The notes: generated by a model not told the origin, from the sequence alone. Positions 36,027-45,516 are shown, counted from the stretch's first letter. The stretch: DNA of 64,000 nucleotides from Tigheibacillus halophilus (GCF_042683165.1 NZ_JBHUIZ010000012.1:124001-188000), one strand, 5' to 3'. Program-made: numbers and translations.

Positions 36027-36956
36027 TTGGGTATTGATAAAATTGTCGGCACCATTTTAATTGTCTTCTTGATCGGCATTATCGTTTTCCGACGTATCAC
36101 GCAATCCAAAAAGGAAAAAGAGGAAAAAAAGCAGTTCGATTTAAAAGAAAAGAAGACAAGAGAACGGGCGATGGCCACGATTCGCAACAGGACTATCGGC
36201 GGAGAAACATTGATTGATTATGCTACATATAGGCTTTCTTTTCAGGAAAAGGTCAAGTATTCGCTGCTCGCAGCAGCAGTGATTTTCTGCGTAGCTTACC
36301 TGTTTTACGATAATATTATTATTTCATTGATTGCAGCATGTTTCGGAATGATTTATCCCAAATTTAAACGTAAACAGCTTATAGAAAAACGCAAGGATGA
36401 GCTGTCCATGCAATTTAAAGAAGCGATTTCCTCTCTGGCGTCCTCTCTGGCTGCCGGACAATCGATTGAAAATGCCTTTCGGGACGTATTGCGGGATTTG
36501 AAGCTGCTGTATACGGATGATCAGACATATATCATTAAAGAGTTCAACCTGATCAACCGCAGGGTGGAAAATGGCGAGATTATCGAGCGTGCGGTGGATG
36601 ATTTTGCTAACCGTTCCGATGTGGATGATATCCGCAATTTCGCGGATGTCTTCATCACTTGTAAGCGCACGGGCGGTGATTTGGTGGAAGTCATCAAACG
36701 TACTGCTGATATCATTACCGATAAAATAGAGATTCAACAGGATATCAAAGTTCTGATATCTCAGAAAAAATTCGAATCAAAAATCATGGCAGTTGCGCCG
36801 CTTGGGATCATTTTATTCCTGCGTCTCTCTTCGCCGGATTTCATCAAACCTTTATACCAATTCGGGACATTCGGCCCGATAGTGATGACTGTAGCACTTG
36901 TCATGGTCGTCTGCGGTCTGCTGATCAGCCAAAAAATCATGGACATTAAAGTCTAG
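36027..36956 (+). CDS. tadB: TadB-like inner platform protein (T2SS F family)
   Basis: 309 residues from TTG 36027, with AAGGTGGTGA upstream. An N-terminal helix, a basic stretch, two helices near residues 75-115, then the cytoplasmic T2SSF domain (FKEAISSLASSLAAGQSIENAF ... FITCKRTGGDLVEVIKRTADII) and two C-terminal helices. With TadC it forms the membrane platform turned by TadA. Confidence 0.87.
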   Translation: MGIDKIVGTILIVFLIGIIVFRRITQSKKEKEEKKQFDLKEKKTRERAMATIRNRTIGGETLIDYATYRLSFQEKVKYSLLAAAVIFCVAYLFYDNIIISLIAACFGMIYPKFKRKQLIEKRKDELSMQFKEAISSLASSLAAGQSIENAFRDVLRDLKLLYTDDQTYIIKEFNLINRRVENGEIIERAVDDFANRSDVDDIRNFADVFITCKRTGGDLVEVIKRTADIITDKIEIQQDIKVLISQKKFESKIMAVAPLGIILFLRLSSPDFIKPLYQFGTFGPIVMTVALVMVVCGLLISQKIMDIKV

Positions 36957-36974
36957 AAAGGGATTGATGCCGTT

Positions 36975-37841
36975 ATGGTGTTGAAAATCATCATTGCCAT
37001 CATTTTACTGGCAGTACTGTTTTTAACTGTAAAGAACAAGGCAGTTTACACGTCTTTCATCAAGCAATATGAAAAGGACATCACATTGCCGGTGCTTGCA
37101 CCATATGCATTTACAGTTATTGACAAATTGAACTTTTACAAACGATTCCCCAAAATGGTCAATTTTATTCATCAAAAAATGATTATTTTGCGAGGAAGCA
37201 AATTATCGAAGGATTACACCAGGATTTATCTTGCCAAGGTCATTACAGTTTTTACACTGTTTGTATTTTTCACGCTGGCGCTGACAATGGCCAATGACTC
37301 AGAATATTCGAATCTGATATACGGATTCCTGCTGACTGGCATTATCACATTCTATCTGGTCAAGGACCTGGATAAGAAGGTGAAACAGCGCAAAGATGCC
37401 ATTATCATCGAACTGCCGGAATTTGTCAACAAACTGATCCTGCTTGTCAACGCCGGGGAGACAGTGCAAGGCGCGATCAAAAAATGTGTCCAGCAGAATA
37501 AGAAGAAAATCTATGACTCTCCGCTCTACTATGAATTGAATGAGGCTGTGAACAAAATGACAGCCAACACTTCCTTTCAGGATGTGCTGAAAGACTTCAA
37601 CTATCGATGCGGCATTCAGGAAGTGTCAATCTTCACGACGACTGTCATGATGAACTACCGCAAAGGCGGTTCATTGTTAGTAGATTCATTGAAAGAATTA
37701 TCTGTATCACTTTGGGATAAACGGAAAACCGTCACCCGTATCAAGGGGGAGGAAGCTTCTTCCAAACTGGTTTTTCCGATTATATTCATATTTGCATCCG
37801 TACTTATTATCGTGATTTACCCGGCGCTTGCCGTATTCTAA
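36975..37841 (+). CDS. tadC: TadC-like inner platform protein
   Basis: 288 residues from ATG 36975. The layout is the same as in TadB: an N-terminal helix, a helix pair at about 90-130, the T2SSF domain (IIELPEFVNKLILLVNAGETVQGAIKKCV ... IFTTTVMMNYRKGGSLLVDSLKELS) and a C-terminal helix ending in YPALAVF. It lies 18 bases after tadB. Confidence 0.85.
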   Translation: MVLKIIIAIILLAVLFLTVKNKAVYTSFIKQYEKDITLPVLAPYAFTVIDKLNFYKRFPKMVNFIHQKMIILRGSKLSKDYTRIYLAKVITVFTLFVFFTLALTMANDSEYSNLIYGFLLTGIITFYLVKDLDKKVKQRKDAIIIELPEFVNKLILLVNAGETVQGAIKKCVQQNKKKIYDSPLYYELNEAVNKMTANTSFQDVLKDFNYRCGIQEVSIFTTTVMMNYRKGGSLLVDSLKELSVSLWDKRKTVTRIKGEEASSKLVFPIIFIFASVLIIVIYPALAVF

Positions 37842-37864
37842 AAAAATGGGGGAGAGATATTACT

Positions 37865-38035
37865 ATGAAAACATTTTTGACAGATTTTTGGAATGATGAA
37901 GAGGGAATGGAAACGATTGAGATGTTGTTGATTCTATCTGTATTGATTGTAATTGCAGTCATGTTTAAAGAAAAAATCAAAACATGGGCAGATCAATTGT
38001 TTTCTAAAATCAACAAGGAAATGAAGATTGACTAA
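37865..38035 (+). CDS. flp: Flp-type IVb pilin
   Basis: 56 residues from ATG 37865, ribosome site GGGGGAGAG. MKTFLTDFWNDEEG is the leader; the prepilin peptidase cut is predicted after Gly14, giving mature METIEMLLILSVLIVIAVMF. Glu at mature position 5 is the type IV pilin hallmark. A single hydrophobic helix and a short polar C-terminus follow. It is the likely major pilus subunit and sits between tadC and the first pseudopilin. Confidence 0.85.
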   Translation: MKTFLTDFWNDEEGMETIEMLLILSVLIVIAVMFKEKIKTWADQLFSKINKEMKID

Positions 38036-38047
38036 GGAGGCATTAAC

Positions 38048-38683
38048 ATGCATTCCTTCTTAAAAGATGACAGGGGAAGTTTCACGTTGGAAGCTTCTCT
38101 TGTTTTCCCGGGTTTTTTGATGTTCACATTAGTCTGTATCTTCTTTTGCATCGTGATTTTCCAGATTGGTACAGCAAATTTTGCAGCGCAAAAAGCTGCT
38201 TCAGAGCTGGCGTACATATGGAATAATTCTCACAAAGACTTGGAAACTGGTGATTTTGGGAAAGCCAATTACACTGGTTTGCCAGCAGGGGATGGATTGT
38301 ATTGGAGAATTACTGATAGTGGGGTACTCAAAATTTTTGGCTTAAATGGATTCCCAGGCAGTAGTTCTCATGAGGGAGATAAAAAGGATAAAGTTGCCAC
38401 CGAATACAATGGGGCTATTAAAATCGACCTAGGCGATATTCAGTATGAAAGTATTTTAATAAACAGTGAAGTCAGGGTTAAAGCGAAAAGCTCGTTGTAT
38501 GTTCCTGGGTTCATCTCAAAGTTAGTCGGTTCTGAGGTGGTCGGTACCTCGTCAAGAACGGTTACCGATACACCAGAATTAATAAGAACATTCAACTTTT
38601 CCAAATATCTGTGGAGTGAATTTGGATTTGACAAGAAGGTTTCAAGGGCAATTGAGTCAATAAAAGGCTTCTTCGGGAAGTGA
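38048..38683 (+). CDS. TadE-like pseudopilin
   Basis: 211 residues from ATG 38048, ribosome site AAGGAGG. Prepilin-type N-terminus: DDRG|SFTLEASLVFPGFLM, cut after Gly10, with Glu at mature position 5, then a hydrophobic helix and a ~165-residue exported domain without recognised motifs. TadE-type minor pilins are needed for pilus assembly in known Tad systems. Base composition becomes AT-rich from here on. Confidence 0.78.
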   Translation: MHSFLKDDRGSFTLEASLVFPGFLMFTLVCIFFCIVIFQIGTANFAAQKAASELAYIWNNSHKDLETGDFGKANYTGLPAGDGLYWRITDSGVLKIFGLNGFPGSSSHEGDKKDKVATEYNGAIKIDLGDIQYESILINSEVRVKAKSSLYVPGFISKLVGSEVVGTSSRTVTDTPELIRTFNFSKYLWSEFGFDKKVSRAIESIKGFFGK

Positions 38684-38693
38684 GGGTGAGTTG

Positions 38694-40847
38694 ATGAAAA
38701 AGATAAAAAAACTGTTCTTTAATGACAAAGGCTCAGTATCCATTTTTGCTATAATCATCATCTTACCTATATTCGTATTAAATGCATTACTGATTGATAC
38801 CTTGCGGATTGTAACTGCTGAAAGACAAATGGAAAATGCAATGGATGCGGCTTTACGCTCCACTTTTTCACACTTTAAATCAAACCTAGCTGATGTAGGG
38901 TTATTTGCATATGACGGTAATTCCGATGATGCATCGAGTCAATTCGATCAATACCTTAAAAAGCAGTTTGAAGGGTTGAGTGGATTTGATAATCTTTCAG
39001 TACCTAACGGAATAAAAGCAAATGCAACTTTCGATGATGAAAGAAATTTGGTAGACTATGATGTATTTACACATCAAGTATTGGAGAGTATGAAATACCA
39101 GGCTCCGGTACAACTTGGAAAAGATTTTACAGAATTGCTGTTGGGAGGCAAAGGAGTATCTGATGAAGATATAGACAATGCTGAAAAATTGGTTGAAAAC
39201 TATGAAGAGATATTGGATTTGATGAAAAAAAGGAACAAAAAAATTGATGAGATAACAGAACAAATGAACCAATATTTAAAAGTAGTCAAATCAGATATAA
39301 AAAATAAAGTGATTGGCAGTGAAGTTACATCTGACAGCGACAAAATTCCAGCTAATATAAAAACATTCAACCAAATGGTTTTTTATGTTAACAGGTATAA
39401 AAAATTAAAAGAAAAGGAATCTGATGAAGATAAGAAGCTATCTGATAAGGAAAAAGAAGAAATAAAACATTTTGAGGAAGCTATCAATAAGAATGCCTTT
39501 AAATCCATTTATGATGTGGAGATTTATCATAATCACATTCCCGAGTCTTTAATTGGTTCTGGAACGCTTCAAAATCCAGCGGATAAATCAGCCAAATATT
39601 ATGATGATCAAATTAGCGAGATTTTTGATGATGACGATAGTGACATGTTGGAGGAACTCAAAAAATTTACTTTAAGTGATAAGTTTTTCAAGGACATTTT
39701 GGAGGGTAATGATCATATTTATGATCAAATTAGATTGGATAAAGAACTACCTGATTCTGGAAAAGACCTAAGCGACCCTGGGAAGTATACAATAGGACAG
39801 CTGTACGGATTGTTTTATTATGCCATGTCAATGAAAAGCAAAAAGGCCGGGGAAATAATTATACAGTCTATTGAAAACAAACTGGGCGATCTAAAGAAAA
39901 AACAAGTTAAAACAATAGAAGGCCATATGAGTGACTACGATAAGGCAAAGAAAGAACTGGAAAATGTAGACACAAAAAAAGAAGAAGATAAAGCCGACAA
40001 AAGCTTTGGTGAATTATGGGCGGAACTGAACAAATATAAGGACATAAAGGATTCAATCACTTCTGATAATGCAACATATGCCGAATTGGATGGGTATATT
40101 AAACAGTATAATGGTGCCGTGGAAGGGGCTGGAGATGCCTCTGAACCGGAATCCAGGCTGCAATTTATAAAAGATGCGTTTAATCGATTTAAAGAATTTG
40201 TGGAATTCATACAAGGTTTTCCAAATTCGATTAGGAATGAACTTTACATCAATGAATATATACTTGCCAATTACGGTACAAAAGCTCCCTATGAATTGGG
40301 AAAAGAAAGTTCCTATTATTACAATACAAAAAAAGCCCAATACATTACTTATGGATATAATACCGCGGGTATAAATTACTTTATGTTTTTGAAGGATGTC
40401 GTGATGATTTTATTTGTGGTAAATATGTTAGCTCAGATCACCCAAGGGGGATTTGCAGGGCCACTAGCATTTTTTAAAGCGTTGGGATTTGCCCTTGCAA
40501 CAACCGGAAATGATTTAATGGAGTTAACAGGGAAACCCTATAGCATACAATGGGCTCCCTTCAAGACAATGAAAAAGAAAATTACAGTAACTATGCCCAT
40601 GTTTTTGAGGATAATTATGGCCATGAAATCAACCGGAGAAACCTACAATCATCAAAAAATGAGGAGGTTACAGGCTGTTATTACTAAAGAAACTGGTGCA
40701 AACTTATTACGCTCACCGTCATATATCACGGGGAATGTGGATGCAAAATTAAAGGTCTGGTTTATACCACAATTAGCCAAAGCTTTACCTGGTAAAGTTG
40801 AGGATGGCTACTATATTATTAATCAGAAAAAAGTTTATTCATATTAA
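38694..40847 (+). CDS. DUF5702/TadG-like large exported pilus-locus protein
   Basis: 717 residues from ATG 38694 with GAGGGTGAG upstream (TTG 38691 also possible). The N-terminus resembles a prepilin (NDKG|SVSIFAIIIILPIFVLNALL), but mature position 5 is Phe rather than Glu, as in TadG-like proteins. A long Lys/Asp/Glu-rich helical region (about 60-540) follows, then one or two hydrophobic segments near 570-620 (VVMILFVVNMLAQIT). It is probably an extracytoplasmic scaffold of the pilus; it is AT-rich. Confidence 0.75.
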   Translation: MKKIKKLFFNDKGSVSIFAIIIILPIFVLNALLIDTLRIVTAERQMENAMDAALRSTFSHFKSNLADVGLFAYDGNSDDASSQFDQYLKKQFEGLSGFDNLSVPNGIKANATFDDERNLVDYDVFTHQVLESMKYQAPVQLGKDFTELLLGGKGVSDEDIDNAEKLVENYEEILDLMKKRNKKIDEITEQMNQYLKVVKSDIKNKVIGSEVTSDSDKIPANIKTFNQMVFYVNRYKKLKEKESDEDKKLSDKEKEEIKHFEEAINKNAFKSIYDVEIYHNHIPESLIGSGTLQNPADKSAKYYDDQISEIFDDDDSDMLEELKKFTLSDKFFKDILEGNDHIYDQIRLDKELPDSGKDLSDPGKYTIGQLYGLFYYAMSMKSKKAGEIIIQSIENKLGDLKKKQVKTIEGHMSDYDKAKKELENVDTKKEEDKADKSFGELWAELNKYKDIKDSITSDNATYAELDGYIKQYNGAVEGAGDASEPESRLQFIKDAFNRFKEFVEFIQGFPNSIRNELYINEYILANYGTKAPYELGKESSYYYNTKKAQYITYGYNTAGINYFMFLKDVVMILFVVNMLAQITQGGFAGPLAFFKALGFALATTGNDLMELTGKPYSIQWAPFKTMKKKITVTMPMFLRIIMAMKSTGETYNHQKMRRLQAVITKETGANLLRSPSYITGNVDAKLKVWFIPQLAKALPGKVEDGYYIINQKKVYSY

Positions 40848-40875
40848 ATATATTCGTTTCAAAGGAGGAAAAAAC

Positions 40876-41457
40876 ATGAAAAAAATTTTGGCTGTGTTAA
40901 TACTGGGGATACTTTTGGTAGGATGTAGTGATGGTGAGAATAAGAATGAGAAGTCAAACATTGATGATAGTGCCACATCCAAAGGTGAAGATGTAAATAA
41001 AAGTGATGAAGGTAAAAAGGACGAGAAAAAGGTTTATCAAATAGGGGAAACAGCTGTTATTACAAGTGACATGTATGATTTTGATTATCAAGTAACCGTA
41101 AACGATTTTAAATTAGTAAGAGAAGTTGATGGCGTCAAAATTGAAGACTATATCAGTGGGGCGATCGATGAAGATAGATTTGCAGTTATCAATGTAACGA
41201 TAAAAAACATTAGTGATGAGGCTTATGTTCCAAATGAAATGTTCTCAGCCAATTTTTCAAAGCAGGGTGATGATGGGGGACATACCTCTGAAGATCAATT
41301 TTTTACTGAACGTGACAAGGAGTTGCAACCCGGAAAAGAAATTACTGGTAATATAGTTTTCACTACCAGAGTGAATAGCGCTAAAACTTTTTTGATAAAG
41401 TTTGAGGGAAACTCTGATGAAGAAACACATTTTGAACTTCCAAATCCCGAAAAATAA
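40876..41457 (+). CDS. DUF4352 lipoprotein (intact copy)
   Basis: 193 residues from ATG 40876, set by AAAGGAGGAA. Signal peptide MKKILAVLILGILLVGC with lipobox LVGC; Cys17 would be lipidated. A polar linker follows, then an immunoglobulin-like DUF4352 domain (DRFAVINVTIKNISDEAYVPN ... ELQPGKEITGNIVF). The domain is common in Gram-positive surface lipoproteins; its partner is unknown. Two damaged relatives lie downstream in the same locus. Confidence 0.82.
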   Translation: MKKILAVLILGILLVGCSDGENKNEKSNIDDSATSKGEDVNKSDEGKKDEKKVYQIGETAVITSDMYDFDYQVTVNDFKLVREVDGVKIEDYISGAIDEDRFAVINVTIKNISDEAYVPNEMFSANFSKQGDDGGHTSEDQFFTERDKELQPGKEITGNIVFTTRVNSAKTFLIKFEGNSDEETHFELPNPEK

Positions 41458-41463
41458 TAAGTG

Positions 41464-41492
41464 AGTTGGGTTCAAGCAATTTGAACCCAACC
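41464..41492 (+). repeat. Perfect stem-loop between lipoprotein genes
   Basis: GTTGGGTTCAA and TTTGAACCCAAC form a stem with loop GCAA. It is not followed by a T-run on either strand, so it is more likely an RNA processing or stability element than a terminator. Confidence 0.5.
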
Positions 41493-41517
41493 TATAAAAA
41501 ATCGAAAGGAGGATACT

Positions 41518-41913
41518 ATGAAAAAAACAATAGCATTACTAGGCTTATGTATAATTCTATTAGCAGGCTGCGGAGGTAACTCTGATTCAGAGGCAAAAGG
41601 TAATAACGTTAAGGGGATAGACGATATAGATAAAGAGAAAGCAAAGAACTCCATTATTCAAGGGGCATTGGACTCAAACTTATTAACCAACACAGCAAAA
41701 GAAGATTACAGTAAATCTGATATCGTTAATATAAAAATGTGCGAGGCTTACCATATTGATCATCCAACAGATGGTTTTGAAGGGAATTTCATAGTTTTTT
41801 GGGAAACAAGTGATGGAAAATATGAACATAATTTCATAATGAAAAATGATTATGAGATTGAAAACTTAGCAAACTATGAACGACTAGACGATAAATGTGT
41901 CAACCTTGATTAA
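41518..41913 (+). CDS. Small lipoprotein of unknown family
   Basis: 131 residues from ATG 41518, ribosome site AAAGGAGG. Signal peptide MKKTIALLGLCIILLAGC with lipobox LAGC (Cys18), then an Asp/Lys-rich linker and a compact domain of about 90 residues (IQGALDSNLL ... NIKMCEAYHIDHPTDGFEGNF). The family is not recognised; it is not DUF4352. It is embedded in the Tad locus between pseudopilin genes and is AT-rich like its neighbours. Confidence 0.7.
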   Translation: MKKTIALLGLCIILLAGCGGNSDSEAKGNNVKGIDDIDKEKAKNSIIQGALDSNLLTNTAKEDYSKSDIVNIKMCEAYHIDHPTDGFEGNFIVFWETSDGKYEHNFIMKNDYEIENLANYERLDDKCVNLD

Positions 41914-41948
41914 AGCCTTTAAAGAAAAAAGTCAAAGGATGGTTGTCA

Positions 41949-42542
41949 ATGGGAAGAAAACTTAAAAATGAAAATGGAAGCATAACCCTTGAAGCTGCGT
42001 TGATCATACCTATATTATTGACTTTTTTCCTGTTGTTAATATCATTTGTAAAAATTAGTATTGCAGAAATGGCTTTGGATGATGCAGTTAGTGATGCGGC
42101 TCAATCAGTTGCCCACTATTCTTATGTGGCAATGGTAGTCCAAGGTGTAGTGAAAAAAGGTTCAGATGGTTTTGTTGACTCTTTGACAGACAAGGCGAGT
42201 GGGAAACTGGATAATAATGAAGTAGCCAAGTATTTGCTAAAAAAATTAGGTGGAATCGGTAAAGACGCCATCCCTACAACAGGAGATGTCGCCAACCGTT
42301 ATTCGGATAGTTTTTACCAAAAAATGGTGATAGACAGATATAAAGAGAGAGTAAGCAATACATCTTTTTTTAACCCTGGTGGCATAGTTGTAAAAAATTC
42401 ATCTTTTCCTAGTTCAACAAGCGGTGACAGTGCAAATGTAAAAATACCTGCTGAGAACACATTGAAAATTATACTCCCTTTTTTTGAAAAAGATATAAAA
42501 ATCAAGAAGGTTGCAGTTGAACGTGGTTGGGTTGGTAATTGA
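41949..42542 (+). CDS. Second TadE-like pseudopilin
   Basis: 197 residues from ATG 41949 with AAAGGATGG upstream; the in-frame TTG 41943 is less likely. The N-terminus KNENG|SITLEAALIIPILLTFFLL has the Gly10 cut site and Glu at mature position 5. A hydrophobic helix and an exported domain of ~150 residues follow. It resembles the first TadE-like protein in layout but not closely in sequence. It lies 39 bases before the prepilin peptidase gene. Confidence 0.78.
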   Translation: MGRKLKNENGSITLEAALIIPILLTFFLLLISFVKISIAEMALDDAVSDAAQSVAHYSYVAMVVQGVVKKGSDGFVDSLTDKASGKLDNNEVAKYLLKKLGGIGKDAIPTTGDVANRYSDSFYQKMVIDRYKERVSNTSFFNPGGIVVKNSSFPSSTSGDSANVKIPAENTLKIILPFFEKDIKIKKVAVERGWVGN

Positions 42543-42581
42543 TTTTAAGTAGAATTCAAACAAGGGAAAGGGGGCAATCTG

Positions 42582-43100
42582 TTGCAGTGGCATTTTATCA
42601 TACTCATTATTTTTCTCGCTATTGTTTGTTATTATGACATTCGGCAAAATAGAATTCCGAATTGGCTAAACTTGGCTGGTATTCTTGCTGGTATACTTTA
42701 TCATTTAATTGCCGGGCAAATGGCTGGTTTCCTTGATGCCATGTTCGGTATGCTGGCGGGCGGCGGGATCATGCTGCTCTTATATATTTTCAAAGCGCTC
42801 GGTGCAGGAGATGTGAAATTGTTCGCAGCGATTGGTGCAATCTGCGGTGTCCTATTCACGTTGTACAGCGTCATGTATTCGATTGTCTTCGCAGGTATTA
42901 TCGCACTCCTTATATTATTGTTCACAAGAACGTTTCTTGTCAGTATGACAGTGGCCATTCTACATATCTATGAATCTTGGAAAAAGAAATCACTCACTGC
43001 GTTGGATGAATTCAAGAGAGAGTTCTCCAATCGCTATCCGTTCATTTATGCCGTTATTCCGGGTGTGGTCACAACTTTTTACTATATGTATTTGGCATAA
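42582..43100 (+). CDS. tadV: TadV/CpaA-type prepilin peptidase (A24 family)
   Basis: 172 residues from TTG 42582 with AAAGGGGGC upstream. A short A24 aspartic peptidase without the N-terminal methylase domain: the first catalytic Asp is in CYYDIRQNRIPN, the second in GAGDVKLFAAIG, and about six membrane helices are present. It should cleave the Flp pilin and the TadE/TadG-like proteins of this locus after Gly. Confidence 0.88.
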   Translation: MQWHFIILIIFLAIVCYYDIRQNRIPNWLNLAGILAGILYHLIAGQMAGFLDAMFGMLAGGGIMLLLYIFKALGAGDVKLFAAIGAICGVLFTLYSVMYSIVFAGIIALLILLFTRTFLVSMTVAILHIYESWKKKSLTALDEFKREFSNRYPFIYAVIPGVVTTFYYMYLA

Positions 43101-43131
43101 GCGGGGATTGGAATGGATCACAGCTTTCCAA

Positions 43132-43162
43132 TTGACTTTACAAATAATAGGGTCGATACAAT
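43132..43162 (+). promoter_or_regulatory. Possible internal promoter
   Basis: TTGACT (43132-43137) and TACAAT (43157-43162), spacer 19 bases, in the 140-base gap after the prepilin peptidase gene. The long spacer makes this a weak call. Confidence 0.3.
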
Positions 43163-43241
43163 GACTCTTCGCTTTCCGAAAAGATGAAAAGACAAGCGGT
43201 AGCATCTATAAAGTAAAAAAATAAATAGTGGGGGGTTAGTG

Positions 43242-43846
43242 ATGAAAAAAATTTACTTGCTAGCCATAACGATATTAGTCAGCGTAGTAATAACAGGTTG
43301 CAGCTCATCAAAAGATAGCACATCAAAAGATAAAACAGAAACAACTATTTTAACTAATACAGGCGATAAAGAAAAAGACAAAAACAAAAATGAAAAGAAA
43401 AAAGATATCTACCAAATTGCTGAAACGGCTAACACAGAAAGCAGTAATGGCGGTCATCCATACTCGGTCAAAGTAAATAGTTTTGAAATTATAAATGATA
43501 AAAGTGCATCAGGTGTATCAATGAAAGACGCTGGATACACAAAAGATGATCCAGATGCGCGGTTTGCAGTAGCCAATGCCACCAATAAAAACACAGGTGA
43601 TAAGCCATTTGTACCAAATGATGAGATCGAAGCACAAATTGAATCAAAAGTTACACCCCAGAAGATGATTATTCGGATATTACTTTCAAGGAAAGAGACG
43701 AAGAACTTGCACCTGGTGACGAGATAAGTGGTAATTTGGTTTTTGCAAGCAACTACTTTTTGGATACGGATAAACTCTATATTATTTATGAGTATGCGTC
43801 TAGTGATAATGAATTCAAATTCGAGCTACCTGTCAAAGATCAGTAA
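43242..43846 (+). pseudogene. DUF4352 lipoprotein broken by a frameshift
   Basis: ATG 43242 opens a lipoprotein (lipobox ITGC) with the same layout as the intact DUF4352 copy. Near 43650-43660 the frame leaves the family sequence and stops at 43727. The frame one base back continues perfectly: PEDDYSDITFKERDEELAPG, then ISGNLVF, to TAA 43844-43846, matching the end of the intact copy. A one-base deletion explains it; a sequencing error or programmed -1 shift is possible but no good slippery site is seen. Confidence 0.8.
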
Positions 43847-43881
43847 AAAAGTAGTATTTTACAGCAAAAGGGGGAAATAGG

Positions 43882-45516
43882 ATGTCCATTGAATTATATG
43901 ATTATCATATAGATTTTGTGCAAACCAATGGCACTTACATGAAATTGCGCAAATCTGAAACACATGGTTTTTCCGCGGATGATTTTCAGGAATTACAGCT
44001 AAAAATGATCCAATCTAACACGATTCCCCGGCTTGTCCCTATCCGCTTTGAAGAGAAGAATGGGGAATCCAGTATTTTCTATCGGGTGGAAGGGCTTCGC
44101 CGGTTGCGGGCTATCGCAAAGGAAAAACCAATGTCGATGCAGGACTATTATGCGTTGTTTATTAACATCGTGCAGGCGATTCAGGATGCGACCAATAACA
44201 TGCTCGATGAAGATCATTATGTATTGAACGAGGACTTCATTTATATCGGTCAAAATTACCATCAGGTGTATCTGACTTATTTGCCATTGAAAGAAATCAG
44301 TGGAAAAGCCGATATGCATGAGAAGTTGAAAAAACTGCTGCTTAACCTGGCTAGTGAAGTGCAAGGCATCCATGGCGGGCAGTTCAAGATGATTTTAAGC
44401 TATATCAAGGATCCTGGCTTTAGTTTGCAAGGATTGAAAAAATTACTGCAAGATTTGCAGACAGTTCGGCCAGTTGATGAAGTACAAGGCGCCTACGAGT
44501 CTTCAGAAACAGTTGTGGATACGACAAACGAAACGGAAGAGGTCACCATCACGAAAAAGGTGAAGAAACTGCCTCCGCTGCCGAGAAAAATGAAAATTTA
44601 CACCGTACTCATCGGTTTGCTTTTGATTGCTGCCAGCTGGAAGCTTTCGGAAGGCTCATCTTCCGCCATGATGATTGTATCAGCGGTATTGTCAGTCATC
44701 ATCATAGCCGGTGTGATCACTTATCTGTTCTTCTGGCGTCCAGGCGTCGAGCCGATCATTACGGAAAAAGAAGTAACGGTTAAAAGACCTAAAAAACAAG
44801 TTCATAAAAAACCACAGCAACCGGCAGCCAACCCTCAACAAATGTCGCAAAGTGCTTCAGAGCAGCATCTCACATTACAGGATTTGCAATTAGAGATGGC
44901 TAATGCTGTGAAACCAACAGAGAAGCCTGTTACAGCGAGTGCGGAATCGCAGCAGGCACCTGCATTTTCTGCACAGGTGGAGGAAACAGCTGCAGCAAAT
45001 CGTCAGGATGGCGTCCACGAGGCAGCTGCATCATCGGTTACTGTCATGGAAAAACCGCGGGCAAAAGATACAGCTGTGGCTGCCAAACAACCCGGAGCCA
45101 GTTTTACTGCCAATACAACTGTTGCTGAAATGGAAGGAAATGTTCCAAAGGCATCAGGATTGCGTGATCAGACAGTTTTGCTGGATGAAGGCGAGTTGCT
45201 AGGCACGGCAAGCAAACATGTCAAAAACTATCTGATTGCAGAAGCAGATGGCAAGGAGAATGAATTGGAAGCAGACAACATCATTATCGGACGCTCACCA
45301 AAAGCAGCACAACTTATAGATACAGGCGTTGGGGTGTCCCGATCCCATGTAGAATTGGTCAAGCTTTCCGATACGTATGGTGTAAAAGATCTTGGTTCTA
45401 AGAATGGTACTTTTTTAAATAACAAACGATTGATTCCATATAAGATTTATGAAATGAATCATGAAGATACCGTACAGATCGGTAAATCCATTTACACATA
45501 CAAGGTGCAGAAATAA
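43882..45516 (+). CDS. DUF6382-FHA domain membrane protein
   Basis: 544 residues from ATG 43882, ribosome site AAAGGGGG. Residues 1-185 match the DUF6382 type (pseudokinase-like N-lobe appearance). Two membrane helices lie near 235-285. A low-complexity Ala/Gln/Pro linker leads to a C-terminal FHA domain (about 460-540) with GRSPKAAQ, SRSHVELV and DLGSKNGTFLNNKRL, i.e. all phosphothreonine-binding residues. It should read phosphorylation set by the kinase two genes on, and it overlaps the phosphatase gene by one base. Confidence 0.85.
   Translation: MSIELYDYHIDFVQTNGTYMKLRKSETHGFSADDFQELQLKMIQSNTIPRLVPIRFEEKNGESSIFYRVEGLRRLRAIAKEKPMSMQDYYALFINIVQAIQDATNNMLDEDHYVLNEDFIYIGQNYHQVYLTYLPLKEISGKADMHEKLKKLLLNLASEVQGIHGGQFKMILSYIKDPGFSLQGLKKLLQDLQTVRPVDEVQGAYESSETVVDTTNETEEVTITKKVKKLPPLPRKMKIYTVLIGLLLIAASWKLSEGSSSAMMIVSAVLSVIIIAGVITYLFFWRPGVEPIITEKEVTVKRPKKQVHKKPQQPAANPQQMSQSASEQHLTLQDLQLEMANAVKPTEKPVTASAESQQAPAFSAQVEETAAANRQDGVHEAAASSVTVMEKPRAKDTAVAAKQPGASFTANTTVAEMEGNVPKASGLRDQTVLLDEGELLGTASKHVKNYLIAEADGKENELEADNIIIGRSPKAAQLIDTGVGVSRSHVELVKLSDTYGVKDLGSKNGTFLNNKRLIPYKIYEMNHEDTVQIGKSIYTYKVQK

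Noticed and set aside
41464..41492. Terminator splitting the Tad locus
   Set aside because: The stem is perfect, but no T-run follows on either strand and the next gene continues the locus.
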